From assembly GCF_041296385.1 (NCBI RefSeq), contig NC_091017.1, forward strand, positions 78,483,055 through 78,547,054: a stretch of 64,000 nucleotides of DNA. The letters run 5' to 3'. Every line of letters starts with the position of its first letter. The first letter of the stretch is position 1. This DNA comes from Aphelocoma coerulescens. Its lineage: Eukaryota > Chordata > Aves > Passeriformes > Corvidae. The position numbers and the translations under genes are program-made. The notes under the pieces were generated by a model. It was not told the DNA's origin, did no database searches, and saw only the letters and a list, made by a program, of their open reading frames with translations. Positions 23,994-33,170 of the stretch are shown here, piece after piece.

Positions 23994-24590
23994 GGTGAAG
24001 TCTGGAAGCATCTGGGAGCTGCTGGCATCTCCAGACACATCATGAAGGTGCAAGAACACAGCTGTTAATTATTCTTCATTAATTAAGTTGCCTACAGGAC
24101 TCAAAATCCTGCAGGATTCGGGTTGGGCTGTGCAGCTCCCCAGTTTCATTCCTCTGAGCAGAGCCTTGGGATAACTGGGAGCACCATTAACAAACCCACA
24201 TGGGGAAAGTCTGGGAAGGACGGGAGCTGCTGGGATCTCCAGACACCACGTGAAGGTGCAAGCGCCGAGTTATTAAATATTATTAATTAATCAAGTTGCC
24301 TACAGGACTCAAAATCCTGCAGGATTCGGGTTGGTCTGTGCAGATCCACAGGTTTTTTTTTTTTCCCTGAGCAGAGCCTCGGGATAACTGGGAGCACCAT
24401 TAACAAACCCACAGAGGTAAGGTCTGGTAAAGTCTGGGAGCATCTGGAATCTCCAGACACCACGTGAAGGTGGAAGCTATTAAATACCGTCAACGAATTC
24501 AGCTTCAGGACAGAAAATCCTGCAGGATTCGGGTTGGGCTGTGCAGCTCCCCGGTTTCACTTCTCCGAGCGGAGCCTCGGGATAAGCGAG
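23994..24590. repeat. Tandem array, ~3 x 205 bp
   Basis: Three diverged units share the ordered blocks AAAGTCTGGGA, ATCTCCAGACACCA, GTGAAGGTG, AAAATCCTGCAGGATTCGGG (24103, 24311 and about 24513), CTGTGCAG, GAGCAGAGCC and GGGATAACTGGGAGCACCAT. The offset is about 208 bp between the first two and 203 bp between the last two. Each unit contains an AT-rich ATTAATTAA-like core and the small palindrome TCCTGCAGGA. No similarity to CR1 is evident, and the family is unknown to me. Confidence 0.9.
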
Positions 24591-24609
24591 GGCTTGGAAG
24601 CCGGTCCCA

Positions 24610-24905
24610 GGATTAGGAGTGAAAGGAAGGGAAAGGAGAGCTCGGCACTGTCCCCACCCCTGTCAACAAACACCACCTCGGAGAGAGCCGAGCTTTGTTT
24701 CAATTAATCCGGGAGGGGAAAAAAGCAGCGGGGTAAAAGCTCCTCTTTTAGCTCTAATTAGTGCATTTGGGAGGATCGGGTTCCGCAGGGCCCCGCTCCA
24801 CAGGCACTTTGCCTTTCCAGCGTTTCGGGCTCCATTGAAAGCAGACAATCGAGGCCCTGCGAGGTGAGGGTGAAAGCCCGAGCGAGCACATACTTACACC
24901 CGGGA
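24610..24905. promoter_or_regulatory. Candidate intronic regulatory element
   Basis: Unique sequence next to the tandem array mixes CpGs with AT blocks (TTTCAATTAATCCGGGAGGG, CTCTAATTAGTGCATTTGGG). Repeats are absent, and CR1 insertions flank but do not enter it. Confidence 0.35.
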
Positions 24906-25197
24906 TATCCTGGGAGAGAGGGGTGATAAGGGAGAGAGATAAGGAGGAGAACAGGTTACAGACCGAAGCGGCCCCGGCGGAATTCCCGGCGGGATGGGAG
25001 CGCTGGAGGCAGCGGATGTGCTGCCTGGAGTGAGGAGCCTCGGGAGAGCTCGTGGGGGGTGGACAGAGACCCCTCAGAGGGGCTGGGATGAGTGTGTGGA
25101 TGGAGCCACGGGGATGCGGGACGTGCCAGAGCCAGCCCAGGGATTGCCTCTGGAAATCCGTGGAGATTGTCCTGCAGATTCCTTCTCACACGGACTT

Positions 25198-25483
25198 GGA
25201 GGGCCAGGAGGCAGGGAATGGCTTCCCAGTGGGAAAGGGGAGCTTAGGGTGGGATGTTGGGAAGGAATTGCTGGCTGGGAGGGTGGGGAGGGGCTGGGCT
25301 GGAATTGCCAGAGCAGCTGGGGCTGCCCCTGGAACCCTGGCAGTGCCCAAGGTCAGGCTGGACACTGGGGCTTGGATCCACCTGGGATAGTGGGAGGTGT
25401 CCCTGCCCATGGAATGGGGTGGGAATGGGATGATCCCTAAGGTTCCTTCCAACCTAAACCATTCCAGGATTTTATGACTTTAT
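25198..25483 (+). mobile_element. CR1: CR1 3' fragment
   Basis: CAGTGGGAAAGGGGAGCTTA through CCAGAGCAGCTGGGGCTGCC to CCTAAACCATTCCAGGATTT. Antisense to EXOC6B. Confidence 0.92.
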
Positions 25484-25724
25484 GAAATGAGCCAGGCTGG
25501 GGTTTGGTGATGTTTTAGCACCACCACCGAGTGTGGAGCTGCTCTCCCGCTGTCCCACCGCCTTCCCAGCCTCCTCAATCCCCTGCCTCTTCCAGCTGCT
25601 GCAAGGCCAAGATCCCAGATTTGTGACGAGTTTTGATTTTCTTTCTTTATAATTTTCCTGATAGCTCTGAATAAACCTCTCAATTTTTTATCTTGGATGT
25701 GTTGGGTCATGAATTCACTGTGGA

Positions 25725-25830
25725 TCACGGAGCTATTCCAGTTGGAAAAACCCTCCAAGGTCACCGAATCCAACCATCCCCCAGCCTTTCCACATCCACC
25801 CCTGAGCCATGGCCGTGAATAACCCAGGGA
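25725..25830 (-). mobile_element. CR1: CR1 3' fragment, divergent subfamily
   Basis: TTGGAAAAACCCTCCAAGGT then CACCGAATCCAACCATCCCC. The 5' boundary is unclear. Confidence 0.7.
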
Positions 25831-26082
25831 TAACACAACCCATAAAATCCCAGCAGGAAAATAATGCCACGAGGTGTAAAGCTGCTTTACACCGAGTTTG
25901 GTCCCCGTGTCCCTCACTGGTGCCCTCTGGACATCCTGAGGTGCTGTGAGATCCATTCTGTTCCTCTGCTGGAGAGGAGCCGGAGGTTCCCTGGACCACA
26001 GATGACACCAGGTGACCACCTGGCCCTCTCTGCACCACAGAGGCAACCCCAAAGCTCCCAAACACCCCAAGGTCGCTCACAG

Positions 26083-26228
26083 AACCAGAGATTCAGAGAA
26101 TAATTCAGGCTGGAAGGGACCTTTAATGCCCACCCAGTGCCACCCCCTGCCAGGGACACCTCCCACTATCCCAGGTGGCTCCAAGCCCCGTCCAACCTGG
26201 CCTTGGACACTTCCCGGGATGTAGCTGG
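26083..26228 (-). mobile_element. CR1: CR1 3' fragment
   Basis: AATTCAGGCTGGAAGGGACC, CCAGGGACACCTCCCACTAT and CCAACCTGGCCTTGGACACT. Confidence 0.9.
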
Positions 26229-26354
26229 GTTTGGTTGGATTAACCATGGAATCAGACCATGAGGAGCAGTCTGAGTTGGGTTTGGGGTCTCCCTCTTTCT
26301 CCTTGAGGAGCAGGTGACGAGTTTAGAGCTGGGGCCACACTTCCAGAGGAACAT

Positions 26355-26500
26355 TCAATGGCCCTGGATCCCTGGAAGCATCCCAGGCCAGGCTGGACAC
26401 TGGGGCTGGGAGCAGCCTGGGACAGTGGGAGGTGTCCCTGCCCATGGAGCTGGATGCGCTTTAAGGTCCCTTCCCACCCCAACCATTCCATGAGGATTCC
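26355..26500 (+). mobile_element. CR1: CR1 3' fragment, inverted partner
   Basis: CCAGGCTGGACACTGGGGCT, GTCCCTGCCCATGGAGCTGG and AACCATTCCATGAGG tail. Confidence 0.9.
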
Positions 26501-26689
26501 CTCCTGCCCGCTCCTCCGTGCAGGACTCAGCACTGCAGGAGCCGCTCAGAAAACGATAAATCCCCAAGTTCTGGCTCGTTCTCTGTCCCACCAGCTGGAA
26601 AACGACCCGGGAGGTCTGCTGGGAGCCAAGGGGCAGGAGCAGAGTGGATCCTTCCCAAGGCAGCTTGGAGCTCTACCAGGGGAGATCAT

Positions 26690-27000
26690 CTGGGAGACCC
26701 ACCACGGGCAGGCCGGGCGGCACGGCAAAGCCGCGGCGCTCCCGCCTCGCTGCTGGCCCGCAGGACTGGCACAACCCCGGGAGCCATCCCGGAGCCCCGC
26801 AGAGCGTCCGGGCGCTGTTCCCGGCACGGCTCCAGGATCTGGGCTGGAGCTGTGCAGAGCATATGAACTACGGCCCTCAAAGGAGGGATTCAGCCCCAGC
26901 GGGGAGCTCGCCCTCGCTGAGGGCACCCAGAGACGCCTCCGGAGCCCACGGCGTTTGGGACTTGGGAATGCCGGGGCGTCCGGCGGGAGGGAGGTGGGAG
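26690..27000. promoter_or_regulatory. CpG-dense stretch in last EXOC6B intron
   Basis: Many CpGs (AAGCCGCGGCGCTCCCGCCT, AGCGTCCGGGCGCTG) end abruptly at the AAATAG repeat. No supported coding frame is present. Confidence 0.3.
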
Positions 27001-27009
27001 AAACAGGAA

Positions 27010-28035
27010 GAGAAATGAATAGAAACAGAAACAGAAATAGAAATATAGAAATCAAAATAAATAGAAACAAAAAGATAGAAGTAGAAATAAATAGAAATAG
27101 AAATATAGGAATAAATAGAAATAAATAAAAATAGAAATAAAGAAATATAGGAATAAATAGAAATAAATAGAAATAGAAACAAAGAAATATAGAAATAAAT
27201 AGAAATAAAAATACAGTGATAGAAATAAATAAAAATATAAATAAATAGAAATAGAAATATAGAAATAAAAATATAGAAATAGAATTAAATAGAAATAGAA
27301 ATATAGAAATAAAAATATAGAAATAGAATTAAATAGAAATAGAAATATAGAAATAAATAGAAATAAATAGAAATAGAAATATAGAAATAAATAGAAATAA
27401 ATAGAAATAGAAATAAATACAGAAATAAATAGAAATAAAAACACAGCAATAGAAATAAATAAAAATAGAAATAAATAGAACTAGAAATACAGAAATAAAT
27501 AGAAATAGAAATCTAGAAATAAATAGAAAAAAATATAGAAATAGAAATAGAAATAAATAGAAACAAAAATATAGAAGTAAATATAAACAAAAATATAGAA
27601 GTAGAAATAAATAGAAATAGAAATAGAAATAAAGAAATATAAAAATAAATAGAAATAAATAGAAATAAAAATACAGCAATAGAAATGAATAAAAATAGAA
27701 ATAAATAGAAATTGAAATATAGAAATAAATAGAAAAAATATAGAAATAAAAATAAATAGAAAAAATATAAAAATAGAAATAAATAGAAATAAAAATATAG
27801 AAATAAATGGAAACAAAAATATAGAAGTAGAAATAAATAAAAATAGAAATAAATAGGAATATAGAAATAAATAGAAATAGAAATGCAGCAATAGAAATAA
27901 AAGCAGAAATAAATAGAAGTAAAAATACAGAAATACATAAATAAATAAAATTAAAACTCAGAAATGAAACCAGAAATATAGAAATAAAAATAAACAGAAA
28001 TATAGAAATAGAACGGAATAAAAGAGAATAGAAGG
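27010..28035. repeat. AT-rich simple repeat, (RAAATA)n type, ~1 kb
   Basis: About one kilobase is almost entirely AAATAG, AAATAA and ATATAG blocks (for example AAATAGAAATAAATAGAAAT), with occasional GCAGC interruptions that recur every few hundred bases. It lies about 380 bp downstream of the penultimate exon's donor in the sense of transcription, so the EXOC6B pre-mRNA would carry a U-rich strand here. The long Tyr/Phe/Ile/Leu frames on the minus strand are translations of the repeat. Confidence 0.95.
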
Positions 28036-28415
28036 GAACCTACAACAACGTGGTCCAACTGCCCGACCCCTTCACAACCAGAAGTTGTTCGTGGCATTGC
28101 CCAAAAATTCGGGATGGCCACTCCTGCCTGCAGCCCAGCACACTGGAGGATTTTGGAGCTGGAGATTCACGTCCGCAGTGAAATTTTCTGGTAGGACAAG
28201 GCAAAGGCTGCTCAAGAGCCAATAAAAAGACGGAGCCGCAGCCAAGCCATTGAATTTGGGTAATCTGGGACTCGGGTCCATGGGATAAAATGGGATTTTT
28301 CTATCTGAGCTCCCTCTGGCCACCCAGCGCTGGAGCCGTTGCTCACAAGGATGGAATGAGCTCCTAAAGCAAGATGGGAGCGAAAATGATGCCGGGATTC
28401 GGGAGCTGCACTCAC

Positions 28416-28528
28416 TTTTCCAGCAGGATGAGGGCTGTGGTGGGGTTCACACGAAGGTACTTGCACGTGGGCTGTCCATAGTCGGCCAAATACGTCGACC
28501 AATCCCACTGGATGAACAGATCCAAGAG
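28416..28528 (-). CDS. EXOC6B: EXOC6B penultimate coding exon
   Basis: Seen: a minus-strand exon of 113 bp lies between an AG acceptor (plus positions 28529-28530, preceded by a T/C-rich tract) and a GTGAGT donor (GT at plus 28414-28415). It begins in phase 0 with LLDLFIQWDWSTYLADYG, continues through CKYLRVNP and ends LILLE plus AA, the first two bases of a lysine codon. The terminal exon supplies the missing G at 22195, so the join is in frame. Known: the WDWSTYLADYGQP and KYLRVNP blocks are hallmarks of vertebrate EXOC6/EXOC6B near the C-terminus of the Sec15 domain, which is the Rab-binding part of this exocyst subunit. The glutamine after FI and the cysteine before KYLRV agree with EXOC6B as I recall it. 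All residues are in frame with no stop. The preceding exon, which should end in a block like FIDLRQ, was not found upstream in this window. Confidence 0.94.
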
Positions 28529-28619
28529 CTGGAAAGGAAAAACAAACGGGATTGGAAAAAGCTGGAAAAGGGAGCAGGTGTTTCCCTAGAAGCCGACAGA
28601 GGCCCTGGGCAGGTGGTGG

Positions 28620-28790
28620 TATCAATAAAGAATGGTTTGCAGGCTTTATTGATTTGTTTAATATTATTCTGTTAACACTTAATCATTAACCTGATAATAC
28701 TGCACTATTAATTTAGGAATATTTAGCGTTAATTAACGCAGGGCTGTATTAATTCGGCCATTGAGCATTCCTGCTCTGTGATCCCTGTTT
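28620..28790. promoter_or_regulatory. AT-rich unique stretch just upstream of the EXOC6B penultimate exon
   Basis: GCGTTAATTAACGC, TTTAATATTATTCTG and TAATCATTAACCTG lie about 100-260 bp on the intronic side of the acceptor. A splicing or enhancer role is possible. GCGTTAATTAACGC is a perfect 14-bp palindrome. Confidence 0.3.
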
Positions 28791-29499
28791 TTGGGGATTT
28801 GAGGTCTGAGGCACCGCGAGGACGTGGGTGGCAAAGAAGCGCAGCGCCCTGACACCCTCAGCTACGGCAGGAGGAAACTTTTGGGGTCAAAGTCACCACG
28901 AACTTCTTCTGTCCCCAAACAACCGCCAGCGCCGCTCTGACCATCCCCCACGGAGTTCTCATCACCCTTGGTCCATCCCAGCACCCTCCGAGGGCTTTGG
29001 AAGCGCCTCCAGCGCCCAGAGCTCCCCGAGGAGCTGCGGGACCTGCGCAGGAGCTCCGGGGTTATTCTGGGTGAGCGCAGCTCCGGGAGCCTGGGAGTCC
29101 CAGGTGCTTTCCAGACATCGGTAAGAGAAACCACCAGGCCTTGGCAGCAGGGGAAGGGAAGGGATTAACTCAGCCATCCGTGACAGTCCCTGCTCCAGAC
29201 CGCCAAAATTCCCACCTGCAGCCCTTCATCTCCACAGATGACCCCACTCCTCCCAGCCAGGTGAGGGATGGGCCAACGACAGCCCAGGCTGCCTAAATGC
29301 CCTCTTCCCACACCGCTCCCACCCTTATTTTCCTTAAAAACCAGGTGCACCCATGCCTTCCCCACATGTGGATCTCCTCACCTCAACGAGGACTTGGCTT
29401 CTCCACCCCACCCACAGGGGCACAGCCCGGGATTCCCGGGATGCTGCCTTCACCTCAGCACCGTCCACAGCAGGTTAATTAAGAGCTCCTGCCTTTCCC

Positions 29500-30130
29500 C
29501 CCTCCCAAAGATCCCGTCTTGGAGCGCTGCTGTGACCACTCTATTTGGGGACAGGCTGCCAAGCGCGTGGACGTCTTCATCGCCCGCTCGGCGCGTCCCG
29601 GCGCCCACCACCGGAGCCGGGAGAGGCCGGGCCCATCCCACGGCCAAGCGGGGCCCATAGAGGCCTCATTGTCCCCGCGTCTCCATGGTTTTCCTGGAGG
29701 CCCCGGCGCTGTTTAACAACGCATCCTGCCCCGCCAAGAAGGGGATTTAGCTCCTCCGAGACCTCCAGATACAAAACAAAAATGTGCAACAAGATTCTTT
29801 TTGACTATGTAGGTCAGGGCAAGGAAAACAAGCTGTCGGGAACAATCCCCCGGGCTGGCGGGGGGGACGGATTAGCTGGGACCTAAGAGGGCTTTTCCAG
29901 CCCGGGTCCCGCTCGGCTTTGTCCGGCGGGGCCTTTGTGTTAAACTACAAACCCGAGCTGAACATCATTGGCGGGAGGTTTTTCCAAGGGGCACCTTCGA
30001 GAGAGACAACCTTAAATATGATTTCACAGGCGCTTTTCAGGCCGAGCGCTGGGGCCAAAACGCTTCCGCGGGGTTTGGCGGCTGCTGGGAGGAGTTGCAT
30101 GGTTGTAGAGGCTCAAAGGGAACCCCCACA
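29500..30130. promoter_or_regulatory. Candidate intronic regulatory/CpG-rich element
   Basis: CpG-rich blocks alternate with unique AT-containing blocks (GTGCAACAAGATTCTTTTTG, TGTGTTAAACTACAAACCCG, CTTAAATATGATTTCACAGG). About 630 bp without repeats. Confidence 0.35.
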
Positions 30131-30369
30131 ACGCACCAAAGGCCTCTTGCTGGTGGCCCCTGGAGGCTGAACGTGCCTCGGGCAAATCCCAAACAAAGCC
30201 CAATGAGTTCTTGCCATGGAAAGTGCGCGGCCGGAGCGTCCAGGTAGCTGTTGGTGGAGAGGGGGGAGAAGGAGCCAGGAGGAAAGGGATGAAGAAAGAA
30301 AGGATATAAAAAGGTGAGGATTAGGAAAGAGTTTGGAGAAGATGAGATTAAAACGTTGGGAATTGTTCT

Positions 30370-30605
30370 GGCAGAGGCTCAGGAGCAGTGCAGGAGCTCA
30401 GAGGGACACGAAGCTGCTCCAGGGCTGGAGCCCCTCTGCTCTGGAGGCAGCCTGGGAGAGCTGGGAATGTTCCCCTGGAGAAGGGAAGGAGCCAGGGAGA
30501 GCTGGGAGCCCCTTGCAGGGCCTAAAGGGGCTCCAGGAGAGCTGCAGAGGGACTGGGGCCAAGGCATGGAGGGCCAGGAGGCAGGGAATGGCTTCCCACT
30601 GCCAG
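30370..30605 (+). mobile_element. CR1: CR1 internal fragment lacking the 3' end
   Basis: GCTGGAGCCCCTCTGCTCTG, GGAATGTTCCCCTGGAGAAG and CAGGCAGGGAATGGCTTCCC. It stops before the 3' terminal blocks, so it is 3'-deleted here. Confidence 0.9.
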
Positions 30606-30767
30606 AGAAACTCCAGTGACCTGGAACCATCGGCAGCGGCTCTACACAAGCCCAGGTGTTGCCCAGGTGGCCAAGAAGGCCAAGGGCACCTGGGCTGTGC
30701 CAGCACTGGGGTGGCAGCAGGACCAGGGCACACCTCAAATCCTGGGGCAGTTTTGGGCCTCTTCCAG

Positions 30768-31197
30768 TAAGAGAGACCCTGAGGGGCTGGAGCTGTCCAG
30801 GGAAGGGAATGGACCTGGGAAGGGGCTGGAGAATTCCTGAGGGAGCTGGAAAGGGGCTCAGGCTGGAGCAAAGGAGGCTCAGGGGGGACCTTGTGGCTCT
30901 GCACAAGTCCCTGACAGGAGGGGGCAGCCGGGGGGGTCGGGCTCTGCTCCCAGGGAACAGGGACAGGAGGAGAGGGAACGGCCTCACGCTGGGCCAGGGG
31001 AGGCTCAGGGTGGATATTGGGAATATTCCTTCCTGGAAAGGGCTGTCCAGCCTGATAGAGTGGCCATCCCTGGAGGGATTTCGGAGCCCTGTGGATGTGG
31101 CACTGGGGACACGGGGCAGTGGTGGCCCCAGCAGAGCTGAATGAAGGCTGGACTCCATCTCTGAGCGCTTTCCCAGCCTCACTGATTCCATGACTCC
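30768..31197 (+). mobile_element. CR1: CR1 fragment, second subfamily
   Basis: AAGGAGGCTCAGGGGGGACC, CAAGTCCCTGACAGGAGGGG, CATCCCTGGAGGGATTTCGG and CACTGATTCCATGACTCC. About 430 bp. Confidence 0.92.
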
Positions 31198-31264
31198 CAA
31201 CGCTCCCACCTCAGCCCGGACCTTCCCGGAGTTCTCCCAGAGCCAGGCTCCCCCCGGGTGCCTC

Positions 31265-31690
31265 CCGACAGTGACAGATGGGCTGTGTATTTTCCAACTG
31301 TTTGCCCACATCCATCTTTTTTGGCTCGGCAGGTCCGAGGACGGCCGGGGCCGGCACCTTTGGCCCCGGCTGCCGGCGCTCCCAGCCCGGCCGTGGGTCG
31401 CGCTCCGGAGGGGAGAGGTCCTGCAGGAGGAAGCCCGAAGGCTCAGGGAGAGCTGCCTCCAGACGATTTATCTGTCACATAAATGTGGTTTTATTGGTTT
31501 TACTGCTTCAACTTTTCACCTCTGCTTCTAAATCTGAACGGGCCGAGGGGGAAAGGAAAGAAAGGGAAAGGAAAAAGCCGGCGGCGCGGGGCTGCCGCGG
31601 GTCTGCCGGGGGAGTTTCCAAATCAAATATGCAAATACCATTAATTCTTTAAACTGGAGTCTCCCTTTCAAGGCCATAAATCAAACTCGA
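31265..31690. promoter_or_regulatory. Candidate intronic regulatory element
   Basis: Unique blocks CGATTTATCTGTCACATAAA, TTTTATTGGTTTTACTGCTT and CAAATATGCAAATACCATTA (octamer-like ATGCAAAT) surround a CpG-rich centre. It starts soon after a CR1 copy that ends at 31197. Confidence 0.38.
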
Positions 31691-31704
31691 CAGCACATCC
31701 ACTG

Positions 31705-31795
31705 TGGGGTGGGGGGGAAAGGAAAAGGAGAGGAGGGAAAGGGAAAGGAGAGGAGGGAAAGGGAAAAAAGAGGAGGGAAAAATAAAGAGGAGCTT
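31705..31795. repeat. Purine-rich short tandem repeat
   Basis: Units close to GGAAAGGAGAGGAGGGAAAG are repeated about four times with drift. Confidence 0.85.
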
Positions 31796-32136
31796 TCACC
31801 ACGATGATGTGGGAGTGGGGTAAGATCAGGAAGCTGCAGACAGGCTCAGGGCTGGGGACCTGCAGCTTCCTGGAGTTCCAGGAACACCTTGAGCAGGAGC
31901 AGGGAGAGGTGCAGGTGGAGCTTTATAAAAATGGGGCAGTGGAGGATAATTAAAATAAAATGCTGAAAGAAAGGTGCTAAAGAGAAATTAAAATCCTATA
32001 TATACACATATAGGCGCTTGTATTCAAAGTGAAATGCAGAATTCAAGAGAAGGAAAGGCTGGAATGAAAGAATTAAACCGGGAGCCGGTTCCCAGCCCTG
32101 CCCCAGGCTCCCCTAGGAAGAACTTTCCCCCCATTT

Positions 32137-32335
32137 CATGGAATCGTTTAAACTGGAAAAGACCTTTCACATCATCAAGTCCAACCACCAGCTCTACCTC
32201 AAAACCACTTCCTTTCCACCCCCCTTTGCAATGTCACCACCTCAAACTCTTCAAAAACGTCCTTTTTATCCAAGCAGACAAATTTTTATGCCCCTCGCCT
32301 CAAGCACAGGGAGAGGATGGCTGGAAGGTCCCTGC
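32137..32335 (-). mobile_element. CR1: CR1 3' fragment, divergent subfamily
   Basis: CATGGAATCGTTTAAACTGG, AAAGACCTTTCACATCATCA and GTCCAACCACCAGCTC. The 5' limit is approximate. Confidence 0.8.
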
Positions 32336-32565
32336 AGGAGGACACCAGGCCACCGTTTGACTCCGCGTCCCCCTCCGGATGCGAAGGAGAGCGGGGACAG
32401 TTTGTTCTGCCTGACGACAGAATCTGGATCAAATCCTCCCAGCCAAGCCAGGAGAACTGGAATGTGAATCCAAACTGATTCCAAACACAGCCTGCGAGCC
32501 CTGCCAGAGCTCCTGGAACCAGATCAAAGCCACCACGGCCTTTGCACGCTCGCGCCCGTGTCACA

Positions 32566-32722
32566 GCCATGGAATCGTGGGATGGTTTGGGTGGGAAGGG
32601 GCCTTAAAGCCCACCCAGATCCAACCCCCACGGGCAGGGACACCTCCCACTATCCCAGGCTGCTCCAAGCCCCAGTGTCCAGCCTGGCCTTGGACACTGC
32701 CAGGGATCCAGGGGCTGTGAGT
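32566..32722 (-). mobile_element. CR1: CR1 3' fragment
   Basis: GATGGTTTGGGTGGGAAGGG, GGGCAGGGACACCTCCCACT and CTGGCCTTGGACACTGCCAG. Confidence 0.92.
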
Positions 32723-32999
32723 GCCCCGTGTGACCCAGCATCCCCCAACAGGGAACTGCACCAAAAGCTCCCGACCTGCAGGAAATTCCCATGGGAATGC
32801 ACCAGTTTTGCCAGGAAAAGGGAAGGGATTCGGTTGCATAAGAGACGACCCCTCATCGTGGTTTTCCAGCCCTTTAGGGGTGGCTACCAGGAGGAGGAGG
32901 AGGAGGTGGAGGAAGATCTCTCTTCTCAAGGAGCAAAGGCTCCAAGGTGGCACAGGAAAGGTTCGATCTCCACACAAGAAAGAAATTCCTTGGAGTGAG

Positions 33000-33170
33000 A
33001 CCCATCTTCCACTGGGAGAACTTCCCTGTGGATATGGTGGAGACCCCATTGCCGGAGGCTTTTGGGATGCACGACAGGGTTCCTTCCAGGCGTTCCTTCC
33101 CCACACCAGGCTGGACCAGATGAGCCCTCAAGGTCCCTTCTAACCAGGGTGGTTCTGTGATTCCATCCCA
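33000..33170 (+). mobile_element. CR1: CR1 3' fragment
   Basis: CACACCAGGCTGGACCAGAT, CAAGGTCCCTTCTAACCAGG and TTCTGTGATTCCAT tail. The left boundary is diffuse. Confidence 0.8.

Larger units (their letters stand above)
22196..28415 (-). other. EXOC6B: Last intron of EXOC6B
   Basis: This is the 6,220-bp GT-AG intron between the two recognised exons, interrupting a lysine codon after its second base. In plus-strand order it holds: a CR1 3' end (22580-22685); unique sequence with no recognised feature (22686-23914); a perfect 38-bp hairpin (23915-23993); a tandem array of about 205-bp units (23994-24590); a CpG/AT-mixed candidate regulatory stretch (24610-24905); four CR1 fragments (25198-26500); a CpG-dense stretch (26690-27000); and about 1 kb of AAATAG-type repeat (27010-28035). 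The 380 bp next to the donor (28036-28415) show nothing recognisable. Confidence 0.9.

Noticed and set aside
27052..27938. Tyr/Phe/Ile/Leu-rich membrane-like proteins
   Set aside because: Reverse-strand translation of the AAATAG simple repeat.
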